The notes beneath the pieces are model-generated. The model did no database searches. It was not told where the DNA came from and was given only the letters and a program-made list of their open reading frames with translations. From CAZMOK01 sp964567785 (GTDB lineage Bacteria > Bacteroidota > Bacteroidia > Bacteroidales > JAGOPY01): a stretch of DNA of 14,539 nucleotides. A program made the translations under genes and the position numbers. Below, one piece after another: positions 1 through 7,258 of the stretch. Position 1 is the stretch's first letter. Each line of letters begins with the position of its first letter. The stretch spans positions 1-14,539 of the forward strand of contig CAZMOK010000068.1 of NCBI GenBank assembly GCA_964567785.1, written 5' to 3'.

Positions 1-18
1 AGTCATCCGATGAATAAA

Positions 19-46
19 AAAGCCCGCCGGAAAATCGACGGGCTTT
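19..46 (-). terminator. Rho-independent terminator of the susC-susD operon
   Basis: Read on the minus strand, an 11-bp stem (AAAGCCCGTCG pairing with CGGCGGGCTTT, one G-T wobble) closes a 6-base loop and runs into TTTATT. The stem's own T-run extends the U-tract. It begins about 31 bases after the susD stop codon, so the transcript appears to end with susD and includes no further surface lipoprotein gene. The + strand reading has a weaker tail (TTTCAAAC), so termination is mainly for the minus strand. Confidence 0.88.
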
Positions 47-77
47 CAAACAGCGTGTTATTCAAATAGCTATTCTC

Positions 78-1490
78 CTATTGATCCCACCAAACACGAT
101 CCATAATTGTAACACCTGAGGGTACGTTACTATTATAGGTAAGTTCGTCAGTAGAATAGGGGAATCTTCTTGGAAAATCATTTTCAAATCCATTCGGATT
201 GGGAGGGATTTCCATGATGTTGTCGGTCCTCCTGAAATCGTTATAGACTTCTGACTGGTAGCAGAGCGATATGTACTTCTGTGTGATGATCTCTTTCTTG
301 AGGTCTTCACCGGAAAGTGTGCTGAGCCACTGCTGTTCGTATCCGTCTATATAGTCCTGGTTGAATACGCCATACTTATTGAGAGATTCCTCCAGGGCCA
401 TCAGCAACGTTTCTTTAACAGTTGCTTCATCAACACCTGTTTCATACTGGCATTCGGCCATGATAAGTAGCATCTCCATATAAGTGGCAAAATAGGTGGG
501 TGCTGTGGCACCTGCAATAGCCGGGCCGGGAACTGAAGCATCGGCATTGGCGCTACCGGCTGCAGAGCCGGTGTATTCACCGTTTGCGTCGGGAGATACG
601 AATACCGGGAGCCTTGGATCCTGGCGGGCTTTCAGCATTTCGACGAAGAATTCACCCATCCTAACGTCTCCCCTGTCGCGCATGAACTGGTAGAGAGGGT
701 TGGCTTCGGTGTTGGCAGTCCCGTATTCGAACTGCATGTCTTCGTCGGCCGACTGGATGGCATTTTCAAGATAACCCATGGCATCTGAATAAGCAGTGCC
801 CGGATTCACCTTCGAGAGGTGCAGTGCAGCTTTAGCCATATAGGCATAACCTGCTTTGATCCACATTTGAGCATCTCCGCCATAGAAAAAGTCACCATCA
901 AGAGGTGTCGGACTTTCATCGGTCTGACCCAATTCATTTACACCTTCTTCGAGAAGTGTCATGATGGTTTCATAGATCTGCTGTTGTGACTCAAAAGCCG
1001 GGGCAATGTTTTCATCGCCCTGGAAAGCTTCCGTATAGGGGATATCACCCCACACATCTGTCGTTTGCATAAGTGCAATTGCCATCATTATCTTGCCTGC
1101 TCCACTGAAGTGGAGAGCAACAGGGTCTGAGGCATTTGCCTGGTCGATGAGGGTTTTAATGTCCATCATCGAACCTGCATAATTGGAATTCCAGAGGTTG
1201 TTAACATCACTTGAGCGGAGCTGGTAGTTTGCTTCTGCAAGCGACTGCCTGATCACTCCGTCGAGTTGCTGCATCCAGATGGCCTGTGTGCGGACCAGAT
1301 CGTTACCTCCAACAGCATTGAAGGCCATACGGGCCTGGATTGCAGGCATGAGCGTAGCCAGTGAAACTTCTGCGGGGTTATCCGGGTCAATGTTTATTTC
1401 CGGATCGATCCATTCTTCGCATGAACCCAGCAAAAGTACTGTCAGGATAAGGATTCCTGTATATTTAATGAATCTTTTCATAATCTTCAT
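78..1490 (-). CDS. SusD/RagB-family outer-membrane nutrient-binding lipoprotein
   Basis: This 470-residue protein is a SusD-like surface lipoprotein, the lid that captures substrate over a SusC transporter. Residues 1-23 form a lipoprotein signal with lipobox L-L-G-S-C; Cys24 would be lipidated. The mature start (EEWIDPEINIDPDNPAEV, followed by LMPAIQARMAF) is typical of the SusD-like subgroup that opens with 'NIDPNNP..V....LLP..Q'. Further SusD signatures are the helical stretch around 'TDVWGDIPYTEAFQ' (about 143-156), the TPR-like segment 'MWIKAGYAYMAKAALHL' (about 209-225) and 'RQDPRLPVF' (about 289-297). The length is normal for the family. A start at the in-frame ATG of residue 4 (MKRFIKY) is equally plausible. 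It lies 28 bp after susC and ends the operon. The substrate cannot be inferred, because no glycosidase, peptidase or regulator is in view. Confidence 0.93.
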   Translation of the reverse strand: MKIMKRFIKYTGILILTVLLLGSCEEWIDPEINIDPDNPAEVSLATLMPAIQARMAFNAVGGNDLVRTQAIWMQQLDGVIRQSLAEANYQLRSSDVNNLWNSNYAGSMMDIKTLIDQANASDPVALHFSGAGKIMMAIALMQTTDVWGDIPYTEAFQGDENIAPAFESQQQIYETIMTLLEEGVNELGQTDESPTPLDGDFFYGGDAQMWIKAGYAYMAKAALHLSKVNPGTAYSDAMGYLENAIQSADEDMQFEYGTANTEANPLYQFMRDRGDVRMGEFFVEMLKARQDPRLPVFVSPDANGEYTGSAAGSANADASVPGPAIAGATAPTYFATYMEMLLIMAECQYETGVDEATVKETLLMALEESLNKYGVFNQDYIDGYEQQWLSTLSGEDLKKEIITQKYISLCYQSEVYNDFRRTDNIMEIPPNPNGFENDFPRRFPYSTDELTYNSNVPSGVTIMDRVWWDQ

Positions 1491-1518
1491 TGTTTTTTAA
1501 TTTTTCAAATACTATTGC

Positions 1519-4500
1519 TTAAAAACCTGCCCTTAGTCCTACAATATAACTTTTTGTACCAGGCATGTTGAAGTAGTCCATACCCTGGGCATTGCTGTTG
1601 CCAAGCAGGTTGGTTTCGGGGTCAACACCTGTGTAATCGGTAAAGAGCAAGAGGTTCTTTCCGGTGAAATAGATTGACAGGTTCTTGAAGAAACCGTTTT
1701 CTCCAATAACACCTGATCCAAACTCATAGGAAAGTGTAAGCTCACGCAGCCTGAACCAGCTTGTTTCCTCAATGAACTGAACTGTAGGTCCGGTAAAGCC
1801 GCTACCTTCACCCAGGAGGTGCCAGTTAACGTCTCTGACAACTTCTATGTCGTTGGCCTCACCTGTTGATTCCTTAACACCTTCAAATACATAAAGGTCT
1901 TCGGGATTTCTCCATACCTGGTCGCCGTGTACACCGAAGTAGTACATAGCTCCCTTGGTACCGTTCCACATCTGGCCGCCGCTCTTCCAGTCGAAGAGGA
2001 AGCTCAGCATGAGGCCTTTGAAGCGGAATGTGTTGGTGATACCCATTGTGAAGTCAGGATCAACCTTACCCAGGGAAACCATCCTTTCATAGTCACCCAT
2101 CGGGAAACCGTAGCCTGAACTTTCCGGGTCATCGTTGATCAACACGTTACCATTTTCATCCCTCATCCAGTCGAATCCGTAGATGCTCCTGTAGGGTTCA
2201 CCTGCAACGGCGCGGATCTGCGGGTCAACAAAACCGCCGAGGAATACATCTTCTATGTTTTCGGCCAGTTTATCAACGGTATTATCGATACTTGTGAAGT
2301 TCACCATGATGTCCCAGGAGAAGTCCTGAGTCTTGACAGGAGTTCCGTAAGCTATGATTTCCCATCCCTTGTTGGTCATCTCGGCAGCATTCAGGAAAAG
2401 ATCTGTAAAACCACTGGATGCAGCAATGGCCACGGGGAGAAGGAGGTCTTTGGCATTGGTATTGAAGTAGGAAACATCAATACCCAACCTGTTATTGAAG
2501 AACTTCAGTTCAGCACCTACCTCAAAAATGGTTGAGGTTTCAGGCAGGAGGTCAGCGTTACCTTGCAAGTTGCTGAGTGTAAAACCGGCTTTCCCGAGAA
2601 GCGGGAATTCAAGGCCGAGCGGAAGGACCCAACCGTCGCTTGGGAATGCCTGGGTAAAGTAGGTTGCTGTATTATAGGGATCGGTGTCATTAGCAGTCTG
2701 CGCCCATGAAGCACGGATCTTACCAAAGCCAAGAACCGGATTATCCTTAAGCCCAGGCAGTTCTGTAAATATAAAGCTGGCATTGACTGAAGGATAGAAG
2801 AATGAATTGTTCCCTTCCGGCAGTGTGGTCGACCAGTCGTTACGTCCTGTGACATTCAGGAAGAGCATGCTTTTGAAGTCAAGCCCCAGGTCGAAGAACA
2901 AGCCGGCCCTTCTTATCCTGGTTGTTGCTTCCCCGGCCGAGATGGTCGAAGTGTTGCTCAGGTTATAGAAGTTAGGCAGTTCCAGCCCGTTGGCAGTCGC
3001 AAATGTACGTGAACCATATTGTTCGTATATGTTGTGACCCAGTGTCAGGTTAAGCCTGAAATCTTCTGACAGCTCCCTGTCGAAATTGATCAGGAGGTCG
3101 GAGTTGAAGTCCCTGCTCTGGAACTGGTCAACATAAACCTGCCCGGTTGGAAACGCCCTTGAACCGATAGCAAAGTGATCCTTTGCAAGACGGCTGTACA
3201 TGTCGGTACCGACACGCCATGTAACGGAGATCCAGTCTGTTGGCAGGTAGTTAAATGCTACGTTACCAATTACACGCTTCACTTTATCCTGGTAAAGGTT
3301 TTCGTTCACTGTCCAGTAAGGGTTGTCATATCCGCCGCCCGAACGGTAGTTCCTCTGGCTGCCATCAGCAAATTTCCATCCGGCTGAGTTGTCGAACGTG
3401 GGAGGAGTACGCAACAGTCCGAGCATTACACCCGAAACGTTGGAACCCTGCTGAATCCTGTCGCCGCCGGATTCAATGTAGTTTGCCTGGCCTGAAACCG
3501 TGATCTTCTTCGAGATCTTTGTTTCTCCTTTGATCAGTGCGGTAAGCCTCTGGAAATTATTGTTAGGAACGATACCGTTCTGGTTCATATACGATGCCGA
3601 AGCATAGAAGTTCGAAATATCACTTCCGCCTGAGAAGCTGATATTCGTGTTGGAAGTAACACCGGTGCGGAAGAAATCATAATGATCGTAGGTGTTGACT
3701 TCTCCAAGCTCGGGGTTATAGTAAGGTGAATTTTTACTGACAAGAGCACCATCCACATCGAACCCCGGGTTGGTCCATACTTCCGGGTCTTTTGAATAGC
3801 CCATGGTGTCAATCCACGGACCCCAGGAAAGAGCAGAACCGGATGCCCAGCTGCCGAATCCCTGTGCATATTGCTTTTGCAGGTCGGGCCTCTGGCTGAT
3901 CTGGTCGAACCCTACCGATTGGGAGAAGTTCACGTTGACTCTCTTGCCCGGTGTGGCTTTACCTTTTTTCGTGGTAATGATAATGGCACCGTTGGTGGCC
4001 CTCAAACCGTAAAGTGTTGTAGCGGCCCCGCCCTTAAGTACTGATACCGATTCGATATCTTCAGGGTTAAGGTCGATGGCGCGGTTTGAACGGGCAACAC
4101 CGGCGACGTCGTCCGTGAAGCCATCATTGGCCACACTGGTCGAGTTGTCGATGGGCACACCGTCAACCACGAAGAGCGGCTGGTTGTTACCGATAATTGA
4201 TGTGGCGCCACGGATCTGAACGTAAGTTCCGGCCCCTGCGGAACCTGATGAATTGGTAACCTGAACACCGGCCACACGGCCGTTAAGTGAATTGATCAAC
4301 TGGGTGTTCTGAGCCCTGTTGAGCTCTTCGCCACCCACATCCTGAACGGAATAACCGAGGGCTTTTTTCTCCCTGGAAATACCGATCGCCGTAACCACCA
4401 CTTCGTCCAGACCCAGTATGTCGGGATCAAGGGCTACGTCGACTACAGTTCTCCCGTCAATAGTAACCTCTTTCGAGATCATACCAACGAAAGAGAAAAT

Positions 4501-4713
4501 CAACTCGTTATACCCCTCAGGTACTTGCAGCATGTACTTTCCTTCAACGTCTGTAACCGTTCCAACGGTAGTCCCCTGGACAACTACAGACACTCCGGGA
4601 AGTTTTGTGCCATCAGAGGCGTCAGTGACTGTACCCCTGACTTCCAGCTGCGCAAATGCAGCTTGCATTCCAGCGAAAATCAAGAATGCAAGGAGGATCG
4701 TAAATTTTCTCAT
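1519..4713 (-). CDS. SusC/RagA-family TonB-dependent outer-membrane transporter
   Basis: This 1064-residue protein imports a ligand across the outer membrane using TonB energy and works with the adjacent SusD lipoprotein. Residues 1-21 are a Sec signal peptide ending A-F-A before Gln22. Residues 23-100 form the carboxypeptidase-D-like N-terminal extension (VRGTVTDASDG...LPGVSVVVQGT...DVEGKY). A TonB-box-like DEVVVTAIG follows at 103-111. The plug domain (about 115-250) shows the family marks 'VQIRGATSI', 'PLFVVDGVPID', 'IESVSVLKGGAATTLYG' and 'NGAIIITTKKG'. The rest is a 22-strand barrel ending in an aromatic C-terminus (LRAGF). The length is ordinary and the frame is intact. No extra signalling domain for an anti-sigma factor is present before the plug, so regulation by an N-terminal STN domain is unlikely. 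Transcription probably starts at the promoter at 4788-4817, giving a leader of roughly 65-70 bases. Confidence 0.95.
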   Translation of the reverse strand: MRKFTILLAFLIFAGMQAAFAQLEVRGTVTDASDGTKLPGVSVVVQGTTVGTVTDVEGKYMLQVPEGYNELIFSFVGMISKEVTIDGRTVVDVALDPDILGLDEVVVTAIGISREKKALGYSVQDVGGEELNRAQNTQLINSLNGRVAGVQVTNSSGSAGAGTYVQIRGATSIIGNNQPLFVVDGVPIDNSTSVANDGFTDDVAGVARSNRAIDLNPEDIESVSVLKGGAATTLYGLRATNGAIIITTKKGKATPGKRVNVNFSQSVGFDQISQRPDLQKQYAQGFGSWASGSALSWGPWIDTMGYSKDPEVWTNPGFDVDGALVSKNSPYYNPELGEVNTYDHYDFFRTGVTSNTNISFSGGSDISNFYASASYMNQNGIVPNNNFQRLTALIKGETKISKKITVSGQANYIESGGDRIQQGSNVSGVMLGLLRTPPTFDNSAGWKFADGSQRNYRSGGGYDNPYWTVNENLYQDKVKRVIGNVAFNYLPTDWISVTWRVGTDMYSRLAKDHFAIGSRAFPTGQVYVDQFQSRDFNSDLLINFDRELSEDFRLNLTLGHNIYEQYGSRTFATANGLELPNFYNLSNTSTISAGEATTRIRRAGLFFDLGLDFKSMLFLNVTGRNDWSTTLPEGNNSFFYPSVNASFIFTELPGLKDNPVLGFGKIRASWAQTANDTDPYNTATYFTQAFPSDGWVLPLGLEFPLLGKAGFTLSNLQGNADLLPETSTIFEVGAELKFFNNRLGIDVSYFNTNAKDLLLPVAIAASSGFTDLFLNAAEMTNKGWEIIAYGTPVKTQDFSWDIMVNFTSIDNTVDKLAENIEDVFLGGFVDPQIRAVAGEPYRSIYGFDWMRDENGNVLINDDPESSGYGFPMGDYERMVSLGKVDPDFTMGITNTFRFKGLMLSFLFDWKSGGQMWNGTKGAMYYFGVHGDQVWRNPEDLYVFEGVKESTGEANDIEVVRDVNWHLLGEGSGFTGPTVQFIEETSWFRLRELTLSYEFGSGVIGENGFFKNLSIYFTGKNLLLFTDYTGVDPETNLLGNSNAQGMDYFNMPGTKSYIVGLRAGF

Positions 4714-4787
4714 AGAACAAATTTTTTGTTAATAACTAAATGAATTTCGCTTCTTAATGCAATAATAAAATAAAAAGTCATGTATAG

Positions 4788-4817
4788 CAAGATTATCTTA
4801 ACATTTAATTAACACAA
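4788..4817 (-). promoter_or_regulatory. Bacteroidetes-type promoter for susC-susD
   Basis: On the minus strand, TTG (4815-4817) is followed by exactly 19 bases and then TAATCTTG (4788-4795). The known Bacteroidetes consensus is TTG-N19-TAnnTTTG, so there is a single mismatch in the -7 element. The next base is C, as at the other candidate -7 boxes in this window. A start site about 7 bases further on is inferred. The weaker -7 box may mean the promoter is regulated. Confidence 0.62.
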
Positions 4818-4825
4818 TGTTAACA
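4798..4825. repeat. Three TTAACA direct repeats at 11-bp spacing over the susC promoter
   Basis: TTAACA occurs at 4798-4803, 4809-4814 and 4820-4825, starts exactly 11 bp apart (TGTTAA in the direction of susC transcription). Two copies lie in the -33/-7 spacer and one just upstream of the -33 TTG. Spacing close to one helical turn puts all three on the same DNA face, as expected for cooperative binding of a regulator. That role is inferred. The local A/T richness makes a chance origin possible. Confidence 0.5.
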
Positions 4826-4860
4826 GGTATTCCAGTATAAGTTATTAGGAGTCAGAAACT

Positions 4861-5316
4861 TTATGAGTGGGAAGAAGGTGAATTCCCGGTTTTAGAGGAA
4901 AGTAATTTAGAATGAGTTCCAATTAGCCTTACGGGAACAAGGAATAAAAGGCAAAGCAGCAGTACAATTGCAGAGGTGTACCAGTCGGGTTCAGGCCTGA
5001 TGAGAAAATAGATGATCATCAATATATTCCCGGCATAGAAAAGATAGGCCCCGCCCATCCTTGCACGCATTAAAAGAACTACGCCTGCGATTATCAGTAT
5101 CAGCACTCCGGCGCCTGTTATATTTATTATAAGGTACTCATGACCGGTTTCAAGATAGGGAATGTGAAAACCGGTGTCAGGATTGCCTATCCATTTTGAA
5201 TAGACCACCAGTGTAACGGCAAAGAAGAGGTTAAGACCATAAAAGACCAGGCTGAAGATATACAACAGCCTGATCCCGTAGGAAGTTATTTTTTTCCTGA
5301 TTAGTTTTCTGTCCAT
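4861..5316 (-). CDS. Small four-helix integral membrane protein, function unknown
   Basis: I do not recognise this family. From the ATG at 5314-5316 the product is 151 residues: a basic N-terminus (MDRKLIRKK) and four hydrophobic segments at about 15-39, 62-84, 88-106 and 113-130, with Arg/Lys-rich loops and a short Ser-rich tail. The basic N-terminus suggests a cytoplasmic start, and four helices would return the tail to the cytoplasm. A TTG eight codons earlier (5338-5340) is in frame, and the frame stays open back into the lyase gene, so a longer start cannot be excluded; I prefer the ATG. It lies 47 bp behind the ammonia-lyase on the same strand, so the two are probably co-transcribed, but no substrate-transport motif links it to the lyase. 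Confidence 0.6.
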   Translation of the reverse strand: MDRKLIRKKITSYGIRLLYIFSLVFYGLNLFFAVTLVVYSKWIGNPDTGFHIPYLETGHEYLIINITGAGVLILIIAGVVLLMRARMGGAYLFYAGNILMIIYFLIRPEPDWYTSAIVLLLCLLFLVPVRLIGTHSKLLSSKTGNSPSSHS

Positions 5317-5363
5317 CAGATAGGCAAAGCTGAAGACCAAAGGTAATAAATAAGGTCTTTTGC

Positions 5364-6887
5364 CTAACCAAGGCTGCCGGTTACTTTTTCCACCTCCTCG
5401 AGCACTTCGCAGCTTTTAACAAGCTCTTTCATTTTGTTGTGATCGGGGTAGAGCGGCCTGTCGACGTCGAGGAAATCAACGTATTTCCTCACTGTTTCAT
5501 GTGCTTTGGTCACGCCCCTGCCAAATTTGTAATCCCTGAAATCAAGCGCCTGAGCCGCGGCCATCATCTCTATGCCCAGCACACCGTAGGCATTGTCGAG
5601 TATCTGGAAGTTTTTCAGCGCCACGTTCATTCCCATGGAAACAAAGTCTTCCTGGTCGGCTGCTGCAGGTATCGACTGAATAGAGGCCGGCGCCGAAAGG
5701 ATACGCTGCTCCACTATCTGCATATCGGCTGTGTATTGGCTCAACATAAGGCCTGAAAACATTCCTGCGCCTTTTGTGAGGAATGCGGGCAACCCTACGC
5801 TGAGAGCAGGATTGTTGAGCCTGTTCATACGCCGCTCCGATAGAACACTTATCATGGTGACGGCTGCCCCGGCCATGTCCATTGGCAAGGCCACCGGGGT
5901 GCCCTGGAAGTTAGCACCAGAAATCTGCAGGTCTTCATCGGGGAAGAACACAGGGTTGTCGCCTACACCGTTGAGCTCGATCTCAACCTGCGACCTGGCC
6001 CATTTCAGAGAGTCATGTGCTGAGCCTATTACTTGTGGGGTCGATCTCATTGAATAGGCATCCTGTACCTTGCATTTGATCCTTCCTTCTTTGAGGTCGC
6101 CTCCCTCAATAAGCTTGTTAATGGCGCCGGCGCTTCTGATGGCGCCGGGAAATCCCCTTGCTTCGTGAAGTTTTGAAGTGTAGGGCCTCATGTTTGCCTT
6201 CAGTGCCTCGAGCGACATGGCAGCGGTGATTTCCGCCTGCTTGAGCCACCGCTCAGTGTCGTAAATGAAAATGGCGCTCATAGCCGTAAGGACATTCGAG
6301 CCGTTGATAACGGCAAGCCCGTCCCTGGCCTGAAGACCGGGTACTTTAATACCTGCTTTTTCAAATGCAACGGTACCCTCGTATAATTCACCTTTATAAT
6401 AAGCTTTTCCTTCACCAAGCATTAACAATGCTATCTGTGACATCGGTGCCAGGTCGCCGCAGGCTCCCACCGAACCCTTCTGGCAAACATGCGGGGTTAC
6501 CCCCCTGTTCAGCATTTCCACCAGTGTCTGTGTGATCTCGAGCCTGACACCCGAATTACCGTGGGCATGGACGTTGATCCTGCCGAGCATGGAACCCCTT
6601 ACCCATTCCTCGGGCATGGGATCGCCTATCCCTGCTGCGTGATTATAGATAAGGTATTTCTGAAAATCCTTGACCTGTTCATCAGTGAGAACCACTTCCG
6701 AAAACTCGCCTATTCCCGTGTTCACACCGTACATGATCTCACGTGCTTCTATCTTTCTCTCAAGCATGGCACGGCATTTATTGATCCGGTCCACGGCATC
6801 CGGATGGAGCTCCACTTTTTCGCCGTGACGGGCTACGTTAACAACATCTTCAATGGTAAGTCCTGAGCCTTTAACTATATATGTCAT
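5364..6887 (-). CDS. MIO-type aromatic amino acid ammonia-lyase (HAL/TAL/PAL family) with Ala-Cys-Gly at the cofactor site
   Basis: This 507-residue enzyme belongs to the histidine/phenylalanine/tyrosine ammonia-lyases, which remove ammonia from an aromatic amino acid using a cofactor (MIO) made by cyclising an internal Ala-Ser-Gly. Landmarks align almost residue for residue with Pseudomonas putida HutH as I remember it: Tyr53 (MYGVNTGIG), His83 (NHAAGIG), the triad at 142-144, Asn195 (INGSN), Gln275/Tyr278/Arg281 (VQDAYSMR), Phe327 (GANFQGTPVA) and Glu413 (QEDFVSMG). The triad reads Ala-Cys-Gly (codon TGC), not Ala-Ser-Gly. Asn82-His83 and Glu413 look more histidase-like (Ser-His in HAL, His-Leu in TAL), but Asn82 is atypical, so the substrate is left open. 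No hutU, hutI or formiminotransferase gene lies nearby. Its promoter is not visible and may lie in the assembly gap. A heptamer array begins two bases upstream of the ATG. Confidence 0.9.
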   Translation of the reverse strand: MTYIVKGSGLTIEDVVNVARHGEKVELHPDAVDRINKCRAMLERKIEAREIMYGVNTGIGEFSEVVLTDEQVKDFQKYLIYNHAAGIGDPMPEEWVRGSMLGRINVHAHGNSGVRLEITQTLVEMLNRGVTPHVCQKGSVGACGDLAPMSQIALLMLGEGKAYYKGELYEGTVAFEKAGIKVPGLQARDGLAVINGSNVLTAMSAIFIYDTERWLKQAEITAAMSLEALKANMRPYTSKLHEARGFPGAIRSAGAINKLIEGGDLKEGRIKCKVQDAYSMRSTPQVIGSAHDSLKWARSQVEIELNGVGDNPVFFPDEDLQISGANFQGTPVALPMDMAGAAVTMISVLSERRMNRLNNPALSVGLPAFLTKGAGMFSGLMLSQYTADMQIVEQRILSAPASIQSIPAAADQEDFVSMGMNVALKNFQILDNAYGVLGIEMMAAAQALDFRDYKFGRGVTKAHETVRKYVDFLDVDRPLYPDHNKMKELVKSCEVLEEVEKVTGSLG

Positions 6888-6889
6888 GG

Positions 6890-6925
6890 TAAATAGTAAA
6901 TAATGAATAATTAATAATTAATAAT
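6890..6925. repeat. Heptamer array, TTAATAA type, left of the gap
   Basis: Five consecutive 7-base units read TAAATAG, TAAATAA, TGAATAA, TTAATAA and TTAATAA, then T and the N run. Units become more uniform toward the gap. The array starts two bases upstream of the lyase start codon (6885-6887), so it would form most of that gene's proximal upstream region. Confidence 0.85.
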
Positions 6926-7025
6926 NNNNNNNNNNNNNNNNNNNNNNNNNNNNNNNNNNNNNNNNNNNNNNNNNNNNNNNNNNNNNNNNNNNNNNNNNNN
7001 NNNNNNNNNNNNNNNNNNNNNNNNN
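6926..7025. other. Assembly gap (100 N)
   Basis: Exactly 100 undetermined bases, a conventional scaffolding placeholder rather than a measured length. Both edges carry the same TTAATAA heptamer array in the same orientation (6911-6925 and 7026-7045), so assembly probably broke inside one continuous array. The true length is unknown, and the lyase promoter could be missing. Confidence 0.95.
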
Positions 7026-7045
7026 AATAATTAATAATTAATAAT
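7026..7045. repeat. Heptamer array, TTAATAA type, right of the gap
   Basis: AATAA followed by two TTAATAA units and T continues the unit seen left of the gap. Beyond 7045 the sequence becomes unique. Confidence 0.85.
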
Positions 7046-7083
7046 GCTTTGATTCTTAGTGATATAAGATAAAAGCCAGAATT

Positions 7084-7104
7084 CTTAAATCTTAAATCTT
7101 ACAT
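7084..7104. repeat. Heptamer array, CTTAAAT x3
   Basis: Three adjacent 7-base units: CTTAAAT, CTTAAAT, CTTACAT. The word is different from the neighbouring TTAATAA array but has the same unit length. Confidence 0.75.
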
Positions 7105-7105
7105 C

Positions 7106-7119
7106 GAACAGGGCTGTTC
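7106..7119. repeat. 14-base perfect inverted repeat GAACAG-GG-CTGTTC
   Basis: Six-base arms separated by GG give a short dyad typical in size of a repressor operator. It lies about 89 bases upstream of the -33 element of the thioredoxin-like gene, too far for simple steric repression, so it may instead serve the missing lyase promoter. It resembles a Gram-positive LexA box only superficially: the GAAC/GTTC spacing is 6, not 4. Confidence 0.4.
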
Positions 7120-7207
7120 TGTTGATCTTTATCTTGAAGCTGAGTTGCCAGTTCCACATAATAATTATCCAAATCAGTTTGGAGGTGTAAAGATATGAAA
7201 AAGGATT

Positions 7208-7237
7208 TTGTTGTGAATAAATTAACAGTTATTTTTG
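7208..7237 (+). promoter_or_regulatory. Consensus Bacteroidetes promoter of the thioredoxin-like gene
   Basis: TTG (7208-7210), exactly 19 bases, then TATTTTTG (7230-7237) gives a full match to TTG-N19-TAnnTTTG. Transcription would begin near 7244, about 15 bases before the ATG at 7259. This rules out the in-frame TTG at 7235-7237 as the start codon, since that TTG is part of the -7 box. Confidence 0.82.
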
Positions 7238-7258
7238 CATGTTCCGACCTTAGAATCT

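Larger units (their letters stand above)
6888..7258. other. Repeat-rich intergenic region with assembly gap between the ammonia-lyase and the thioredoxin-like gene
   Basis: This 371-base stretch separates two divergent genes. From the left it holds a TTAATAA-type heptamer array, 100 N, the same array again, a three-copy CTTAAAT array (7084-7104), a 14-base inverted repeat (7106-7119) and the promoter of the thioredoxin-like gene (7208-7237). No convincing gene was found, and no -7 element was found facing the lyase. Confidence 0.75.

Noticed and set aside
7106..7119. LexA (SOS) box.
   Set aside because: The half-sites are separated by six bases where the GAAC-N4-GTTC form needs four, and no DNA-damage gene is adjacent.
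7235..7258. In-frame TTG as the start of the thioredoxin-like protein.
   Set aside because: The TTG is the end of the -7 box TATTTTTG; the transcript would begin after it. The ATG at 7259 fits the thioredoxin domain start.
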